Positions 52,075-56,718 of a stretch of 56,718 nucleotides of DNA are shown piece by piece (within the stretch, counting starts at the first letter, position 1; each line of letters starts with the position of its first letter). A model generated the notes under the pieces. It was given only the letters and a program-made list of their open reading frames with translations. It was not told the DNA's origin and did no database searches. Location: contig NZ_JACIHE010000034.1 of the NCBI RefSeq assembly GCF_014198245.1, forward strand, positions 1 through 56,718, written 5' to 3'. The position numbers and the translations under genes are program-made. This DNA comes from Bradyrhizobium sp. cir1. GTDB taxonomy: Bacteria > Pseudomonadota > Alphaproteobacteria > Rhizobiales > Xanthobacteraceae.

Positions 52075-53520
52075 ATGAAGCTGAGCCTGAAACGCCTGTT
52101 TGGGAGATCGATGACCGGGGGTCTGGACCTGGCCGAAGCGCGCACTCCGCCTTCGCCGCGATCGGCGGCGCGGAAGACGGCGCTCGTGTCCCTCGCGCTG
52201 GTGCTTGCCATCATCGGCACGCTCGTCGGCGGCTATTATTTCGCGATGCGTCCGGTGACGCTGAAGGTTGCGGTGGGCCCCGCCAACAGCGACGACGTCA
52301 AGGTCGTGCAGACGCTGACGCAGGCGTTCTCGCAGAACAAGAGCTATGTGCGGCTGCGCCCGGTCCAGACCGACGGCGCCACCGCCAGCGCCGAGGCGCT
52401 CGCGGAGGGCAAGGTCGATCTTGCCATCGTGCGCGGCGACGTCGACGTGCCGAAGAACGCGCAGGCGGTCGCGACCCTGCGCAAGAACGTCGTGGTGCTG
52501 TGGTCGGTCCAGGGCAAGGGCAAGAAGAAGGGCGCCAAGATCACCAAGATCGCGCAACTCGCCGGCCATCGCGTCGGCGTGGTGGGCCGCACCCAGGCCA
52601 ACGTCAATCTGCTCAAGGTGATCCTGCAGCAATATGGCGTCGATCCCGCCAAGGTCGAGATCATCCAGTTTCCGGCCAACGAAGCTGCCGAGGCGATCAA
52701 GGCCCAGAAGGCCGATGTCTATCTCGCCGCCGGTCCCGTCAACAGCAAGATCACGGCTGAAGCCATTGCGGCCTCCACCAAGGATTTCGGCACGCCGACC
52801 TTCCTTGCCATCGATTCCGCCGACGCGATCGCGCAGAATCATCCGGTCTACGAAGCCTCCGAGATTCCCGCCGGCACCTATGGCGGCTCGCCCGATCGTC
52901 CCGAGGACGAGGTCAAGACCATCAGCTTCTCGCACCACATCGTGGCGCGCAAAGGCGTGTCCGAAACCACCATCGCGGCATTCACGCGCCAGCTGTTCGC
53001 CGTGCGGCAGCAGCTGGTGACGGAATTCCCGCTGGCGGCCAAGATCGAAACGCCCGATACCGACAAGGACGCGGTGATCCCCGTGCATCCGGGCGCCGCC
53101 GCCTTCGTCGACGGCGAGGAGAAGAGCTTCCTCGACAAATACAGTGATTACATCTGGTGGAGCCTGATGGCGCTCTCCGCCATGGGCTCGATCGGTGCCT
53201 GGTTCGCGGGTTACCTCAAGAAAGACGAGCGCGACAACAACAGCCATCTGCGCGAACGCCTGCTCGACATGATCGCCGTCGCGCGCAAGAGCGAGACGAC
53301 GGAAGAGCTCGACCAGATGCAGGCCGAGGCCGACGAGATCCTGCGCGACACGCTGCGCTGCTTCGATCACGGCGCGATCGAGGAAGGCGGGCTCACTGCC
53401 TTCAACATCGCGCTCGACCAGTTCCACGCCGCCGTCGCCGACCGCAAGGCAGTGCTGATGAGCCTGCCGCAGAACCTGCAACGCGCGGGCGCGCAGTTCA
53501 GGGCCGCCGGCAACGCCTAA
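52075..53520 (+). CDS. Membrane-tethered TAXI-type binding protein
   Basis: The 481-residue product has a membrane helix at about 36-58, a periplasmic TAXI binding domain (VTLKVAVGPANSDDVKVVQTL; KVDLAIVRGDVDVPKNAQAVATLRKNVVVLW; GHRVGVVGRTQANVNLLKVILQQYGVDP), a second helix near 359-379 and a long cytoplasmic helical end. The two-helix anchored form is unlike the free binding protein at 49803; it may act as a sensor or a tethered receptor rather than feed a permease. No TRAP permease gene is nearby. Start at MKLSLKRLF; an upstream GAGATG is close. Confidence 0.85.
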   Translation: MKLSLKRLFGRSMTGGLDLAEARTPPSPRSAARKTALVSLALVLAIIGTLVGGYYFAMRPVTLKVAVGPANSDDVKVVQTLTQAFSQNKSYVRLRPVQTDGATASAEALAEGKVDLAIVRGDVDVPKNAQAVATLRKNVVVLWSVQGKGKKKGAKITKIAQLAGHRVGVVGRTQANVNLLKVILQQYGVDPAKVEIIQFPANEAAEAIKAQKADVYLAAGPVNSKITAEAIAASTKDFGTPTFLAIDSADAIAQNHPVYEASEIPAGTYGGSPDRPEDEVKTISFSHHIVARKGVSETTIAAFTRQLFAVRQQLVTEFPLAAKIETPDTDKDAVIPVHPGAAAFVDGEEKSFLDKYSDYIWWSLMALSAMGSIGAWFAGYLKKDERDNNSHLRERLLDMIAVARKSETTEELDQMQAEADEILRDTLRCFDHGAIEEGGLTAFNIALDQFHAAVADRKAVLMSLPQNLQRAGAQFRAAGNA

Positions 53521-53570
53521 GAGCTTGCGCGCGTTATTGCTGCGTCACATTGTCTCAATATAGCTTCCGC

Positions 53571-53671
53571 CGTCATTCCGGGATGGTCCGAAGGACCAGA
53601 CCACAGGTGCGCAATTGCGCACCGGGGAATCTCGAGATTCCGGATTCGCGCTTTGCGCGCTCCGGAATGAC
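53571..53671. repeat. Palindromic repeat, family B copy 5, with inserted 16-base palindrome
   Basis: CGTCATTCCGGGATGGTCC to GCGCTCCGGAATGAC. Compared with copy 3, the stretch CACAGGTGCGCAATTGCGC is extra; it contains GTGCGCAATTGCGCAC at 53607-53622, the same 16-mer as in family C copy 3. Confidence 0.9.
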
Positions 53672-53702
53672 AGCGAAAGATGCGCCAGCCCGCGAGCCAG
53701 CC

Positions 53703-55244
53703 ATGAACGTCAAATTCTCCCGCCGCCGTTTCCTCACCACCGGCGCCGGCGCGCTCGGCGCCATCGCAATGCCCTATCTGTCGCGCGCAGCCGACCGGCC
53801 AGCGGTCACGCACGGGGTGCAGTCGGGCGACGTCACCGTCGACGGCGGCGTGGTGTGGGCGCGCGCCGACCGTCCAGCGCAGATGCTGGTCGAGGTGGCG
53901 ACGACCGAATCTTTCAAGGACGCCCGCGCGCTGCCGCCGATCGCGGCGCTGCCCGAAAGTGACTTCACCGCAAAGATGCTGATCGAGAACCTGCCGGGCG
54001 GACAGGACATCTTCTACCGCGTCCGCTTCCGCGACCTCTCGCATAGCGCGATCGAAGGAGAGCCGGTAACCGGCCGCTTCCGCACCGCGCCGGCCGACCG
54101 CCGCGACGTCAGCTTCGTCTGGGGCGGCGACGTCGCAGGCCAGGGCTGGGGCATCAACCCTGACGACGGCGGCATGTTCACCTTCTCGGCGATGCGCAAG
54201 CACCGGCCGGATTTCTTCCTGCATTCCGGCGACACGATCTACGCCGACGGGCCCATCGCATCCGAGGTGAAGCTCGCCGACGGCAAGATCTGGAAGAACG
54301 TCACGATTCCCGAGAAGGCCAAGGTCGCCGAGACGCTGGACGAGTACCGCGCCGCGCACAAATACAATCTCACCGACGACAATCTCCGTGCCTTCAATGC
54401 CGAGGTGCCGATCTTCGTGCAGTGGGACGACCACGAGGTGACCAACAACTGGTCGCTCTCGAAGGAGCTGCCGGCGGCCTACAAGGTGCGCGACATCTCG
54501 CTGCTCGCGGCCCGCGCCGGCCGTGCGTTCCACGAGATGTACCCGATGCGCGAAAGCATCGTTGAGCCCGGCCGGGTCTATCGCCAGATCAGCTACGGCC
54601 CGCATCTCGACGTGTTCGTGCTCGACGAGCGCAGCTATCGCGGCCCGAACGGCGCCAATCTTGAAACCGCTTACGGCCCCGCCAGCTACTTCCTCGGCCC
54701 CGACCAGATCGCCTGGCTCAAGCGCGGCCTCCTCAATTCACGCGCGACTTGGAAGGTGATCGCGTCGGACATGCCGATCAGCCTGATCGTCTCGGACACG
54801 CCGAAGGGCGGCTCGGAAGCCATTGCGCAGGGCGACGGCCCGGTGCGTGGCCGCGAGTTCGAGATCGCCGACATCCTCCGCTTCATCAAGATGGCGCCGG
54901 TCAGCAACACGGTGTGGCTGACCGCGGACGTGCATTACGCCGCCGCGCATTATTACGATCCGAACAAGGCGCAATTCCAGGAGTTCGAGCCGTTCTGGGA
55001 ATTCGTCTCGGGGCCACTGCACGCCGGCACGTTCGGTCCGAACACGCTCGACAACACATTCGGGCCCGAGGTGCGCTTCGTGAAGGCGCCGGGCAAGGAC
55101 AGCCAGAACCTGCCGCCGTCGGCCGGCATGCAGTTCTTCGGTCATGTCAAGATCGACGGCGCCTCCGGCCAGATGACGGTGACCTTGCGCGACCGCGCCG
55201 ATGTCGCACTGTGGTCGACCACGCTCGATCCCAGGCAGGTCTGA
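53703..55244 (+). CDS. phoD: Alkaline phosphatase D (PhoD)
   Basis: PhoD is a Tat-exported phosphomonoester/diesterase of the metallophosphatase type with Fe and Ca ions. The 513-residue product has a twin-arginine signal (SRRRFLTTGAG), the N-terminal Ig-like TSGVQSGDVTVDGGVVWARAD-type domain, and the metal-site motifs HSGDTIYADGP near residue 178, QWDDHEVTNNWS near 240, LDERSYRGP near 307 and TADVHYAAAHYYDP near 406. A frame that continues upstream to 53157 is a shadow of the previous gene. The start is ATG at 53703, just before the Tat signal; a repeat lies 32 bases upstream. Confidence 0.92.
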   Translation: MNVKFSRRRFLTTGAGALGAIAMPYLSRAADRPAVTHGVQSGDVTVDGGVVWARADRPAQMLVEVATTESFKDARALPPIAALPESDFTAKMLIENLPGGQDIFYRVRFRDLSHSAIEGEPVTGRFRTAPADRRDVSFVWGGDVAGQGWGINPDDGGMFTFSAMRKHRPDFFLHSGDTIYADGPIASEVKLADGKIWKNVTIPEKAKVAETLDEYRAAHKYNLTDDNLRAFNAEVPIFVQWDDHEVTNNWSLSKELPAAYKVRDISLLAARAGRAFHEMYPMRESIVEPGRVYRQISYGPHLDVFVLDERSYRGPNGANLETAYGPASYFLGPDQIAWLKRGLLNSRATWKVIASDMPISLIVSDTPKGGSEAIAQGDGPVRGREFEIADILRFIKMAPVSNTVWLTADVHYAAAHYYDPNKAQFQEFEPFWEFVSGPLHAGTFGPNTLDNTFGPEVRFVKAPGKDSQNLPPSAGMQFFGHVKIDGASGQMTVTLRDRADVALWSTTLDPRQV

Positions 55245-55246
55245 CG

Positions 55247-55630
55247 CTATTCCACAGCACCTACCTGAAGCGCCGCTTCCAGCGCATCGCTCGAGCACGG
55301 CTTCTGCAAGCGCGGCTGGCTGGTGAATTCGGGCGGTATCCGCGCGTCGGCGCCGTAGCCGGTGACGAAGACGAACGGGATCTTCAGCGCGACCAGCCGC
55401 GCGGCGACCGCGAAGCTCGTCTCGCGGATCAGCTCGACATCGAGCAGCGCAAAATCGGGAGCGCACTTTGCGATTGCCTCAAGCGCCTGCGTCACCGAGC
55501 CGACGGTCCGCACGCATCTCACACCGAATCCGATGAGACGATCCTCGAAATCGATTGCAATGATCGGGTCGTCCTCGACGATCAGAACGTCAGTGGGCAG
55601 GCCTGAGCCGTCGGAGAATGCGGGTGCCAT
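55247..55630 (-). CDS. Receiver-only response regulator
   Basis: The 127-residue product is a single CheY-like receiver: acidic cluster VEDDP near residue 19, phospho-acceptor Asp in LLDVEL near 62, TGYG threonine near 89 and QKP lysine near 109. There is no output domain, so it may pass phosphate on or act by binding. It ends three bases from phoD's stop on the opposite strand and is divergent from the Crp/Fnr gene, with 182 bases between starts. Confidence 0.9.
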   Translation of the reverse strand: MAPAFSDGSGLPTDVLIVEDDPIIAIDFEDRLIGFGVRCVRTVGSVTQALEAIAKCAPDFALLDVELIRETSFAVAARLVALKIPFVFVTGYGADARIPPEFTSQPRLQKPCSSDALEAALQVGAVE

Positions 55631-55812
55631 GATCACATCTTTTGCGTGAGGTTTTGTCGGATCAGGACTGCCGCGACACGATGCCTGCGCCCAGCGCATC
55701 GGAGGGTTCCCGGAACGAAACCCACCACATCGCCGTTCTCCAGTCTGTCCACTTGTGCACACAGGAGATGGACAGAGCTCGCTAATGTGCAGGGGAGGAC
55801 AAGGGGTTCGCG

Positions 55813-56577
55813 ATGGATGCGCGTATCGACAAGACGAGCGAGGTCGAGAGCCGGCCGGCCAACAATCTGCTGCGGCGCTTGAGCCAGGCGGATTACACCC
55901 TGCTCGCCCCCCACGTCACCGTCGAAGACTCCGCCGCGAACCAGTTGCTCTACAATCCCGGCGATGACGTCCAGGTCGTCCACTTCCCCTGCGGTCCGGC
56001 GCTTGCGACCTTCTTGGTGCCCAATGAGGACGGCCGCGATGTCGAAACCATCCTGGTCGGCCGCGAGGGTGCGGTGGGCGGCATCGTCAGCGAGGGCTAT
56101 CTGCCGGCCTACACCCGCATCTGCGTAAAGTTCGGCGGCCCCTTTGCGCGCATTCATGTCGGCAAGCTCGAGGCAGCCAAGCTGCGCTCGGCATCGCTGC
56201 GCAGCATCTTTGTCCGCTACGCCGACTGCATGCTGGCGCAGATCTTCCAGTCCACCGCCTGCAACGCCATCCACTCGATCGAGCAGCGCACGGCGAAATG
56301 GATTTTGGCGGCGATGGAGCGGACCGGCGATGAGAGCAGCGTGCCGCTGACGCATGAGCAGCTCGCGACGCTGCTCGGGGTCGGGCGCAGCTATGCGAGC
56401 CGCGTGCTTCAGTCGTTCAGAGCCGAAGGCGTGCTCGATACGCGGCGCGGATCGATCCTGGTCCGCAACCGCGACGGCCTGCAGCTACGCGCCTGCCTGT
56501 GCAACGACGCCGTGAAGATGCACTTCGAGGAAGTGCTGCGCGGAGTCTACCCGACGGAGGAGCGGGAGGCGGGGTAG
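55813..56577 (+). CDS. Crp/Fnr-family transcriptional regulator
   Basis: The 254-residue product has a cyclic-nucleotide-binding-like barrel (about residues 18-140) and a winged helix (VPLTHEQLATLLGVGRSYASRVLQSFRAEGVL, about 176-205). It shares LL-PH at the start and NAIHSIEQRTAKWIL before the DNA-binding domain with the regulator at 12440. There is no FNR-type cysteine cluster; two cysteines (CACLCNDAV-type) sit near the C-terminus. The effector is unknown. It is divergent from the receiver gene and may be linked with it. Confidence 0.87.
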   Translation: MDARIDKTSEVESRPANNLLRRLSQADYTLLAPHVTVEDSAANQLLYNPGDDVQVVHFPCGPALATFLVPNEDGRDVETILVGREGAVGGIVSEGYLPAYTRICVKFGGPFARIHVGKLEAAKLRSASLRSIFVRYADCMLAQIFQSTACNAIHSIEQRTAKWILAAMERTGDESSVPLTHEQLATLLGVGRSYASRVLQSFRAEGVLDTRRGSILVRNRDGLQLRACLCNDAVKMHFEEVLRGVYPTEEREAG

Positions 56578-56593
56578 GCGCACTTGCTTTCTT

Positions 56594-56620
56594 CCTTCTC
56601 CCCTTGCGGGAGAAGGTGGC
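56594..56620. repeat. Partial palindromic repeat cut by the insertion sequence
   Basis: CCTTCTCCCCTTGCGGGAGAAGGTGGC looks like the left half of a rhizobial intergenic palindrome whose other half would normally follow; the sequence instead enters the IS481-like element within five bases. Confidence 0.5.
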
Positions 56621-56624
56621 ATAG

Positions 56625-56718
56625 TGTCCAGACCGGATAGAGAGGTAACACAGTAGACCGGATGGATGGGTGACAGTTCTCTGTCGGCTGGGAGGACCAG
56701 CCGATGCCTTGGCGAGAG
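56625..56718 (+). mobile_element. Left end of an IS481-like insertion sequence (truncated by window)
   Basis: From TGTCCAGACCGGATAG onward the sequence has the character of an IS left end: it starts with TGT, contains AGACCGGAT twice at 56630 and 56655, and leads to a strong GGGAGGACC ribosome binding site and an ATG at 56704. The first codons read Met-Pro-Trp-Arg-Glu, the common opening of IS481-family transposases. The rest lies outside the window. Confidence 0.65.
56704..56718 (+). CDS. Start of IS481-like transposase (partial)
   Basis: Only five codons (MPWRE) are inside the window. They match the opening of many IS481-family DDE transposases, and GGGAGG seven to twelve bases upstream supports the start. 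The call rests on those five codons and the upstream IS end. Confidence 0.55.

Overview
The window reads as a stretch of chromosome from a Rhizobiales alphaproteobacterium, most likely Bradyrhizobium or a close relative. The reasons are the high G+C coding sequence, the trmD-rplS-leuC start, scattered leuC/leuD/leuB/asd genes, an sdhCDAB operon, IalB-like and DUF1232 proteins, and many short palindromic intergenic repeats. The genus is an inference from gene content; no database was searched.

Layout. 1-3290: trmD, rplS and leuC, with a hairpin-rich leader before leuC. 3298-5678: a two-gene island of visibly lower G+C on the minus strand, coding for a SIR2-fold protein and a TPR protein joined by an ATGA overlap; this is the best candidate for a little-described, possibly defensive system. 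5850-8600: small secreted proteins, a small metallopeptidase and leuD. 8700-14300: a glycosyltransferase, a four-cysteine DUF6455-like protein, a secreted caspase-like protein, a decayed second DUF6455-like copy, a Crp/Fnr regulator and a CitE-like lyase. 14400-21300: carbonic anhydrase, asd, two envelope proteins, a hexapeptide acyltransferase, leuB and an MFS transporter. 21400-28560: a Tat-exported molybdopterin oxidoreductase with its cytochrome b, a fasciclin protein, an SDR, malonyl-CoA ligase, a TauE/SafE pair and a LysR regulator. 28970-32500: sdhCDAB. 32690-38560: hybrid histidine kinase, SbmA/BacA-like ABC exporter-importer fold protein, FkbM methyltransferase, VOC protein. 38740-47300: Pro/Ala-rich OmpA protein, argG, PAP2 phosphatase, rlmN, IalB-like protein, a dienoyl-CoA-reductase-like SDR. 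47500-56580: quinone oxidoreductase, two TAXI-type binding proteins, DUF1232 protein, pterin dehydratase, PhoD, a receiver-only response regulator divergent from a second Crp/Fnr regulator. The window ends in the first bases of an IS481-like insertion sequence.

How the genes work together. Most of the window is core metabolism: leucine synthesis (leuC, leuD, leuB), the aspartate pathway (asd), arginine (argG), the TCA cycle/respiratory complex II (sdhCDAB), translation (trmD, rplS, rlmN) and CO2/bicarbonate balance. Between them lie envelope and sensing genes. The accessory parts are the SIR2-TPR island, the caspase/DUF6455 segment and the terminal insertion sequence.

Repeats. At least nine families of 45-190 base imperfect palindromes sit in the gaps between genes. 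They supply stop codons to two genes, one lies inside the sdh operon, and two unrelated families carry the same 16-base palindrome as an apparent insertion. No tRNA, rRNA or CRISPR array was seen.
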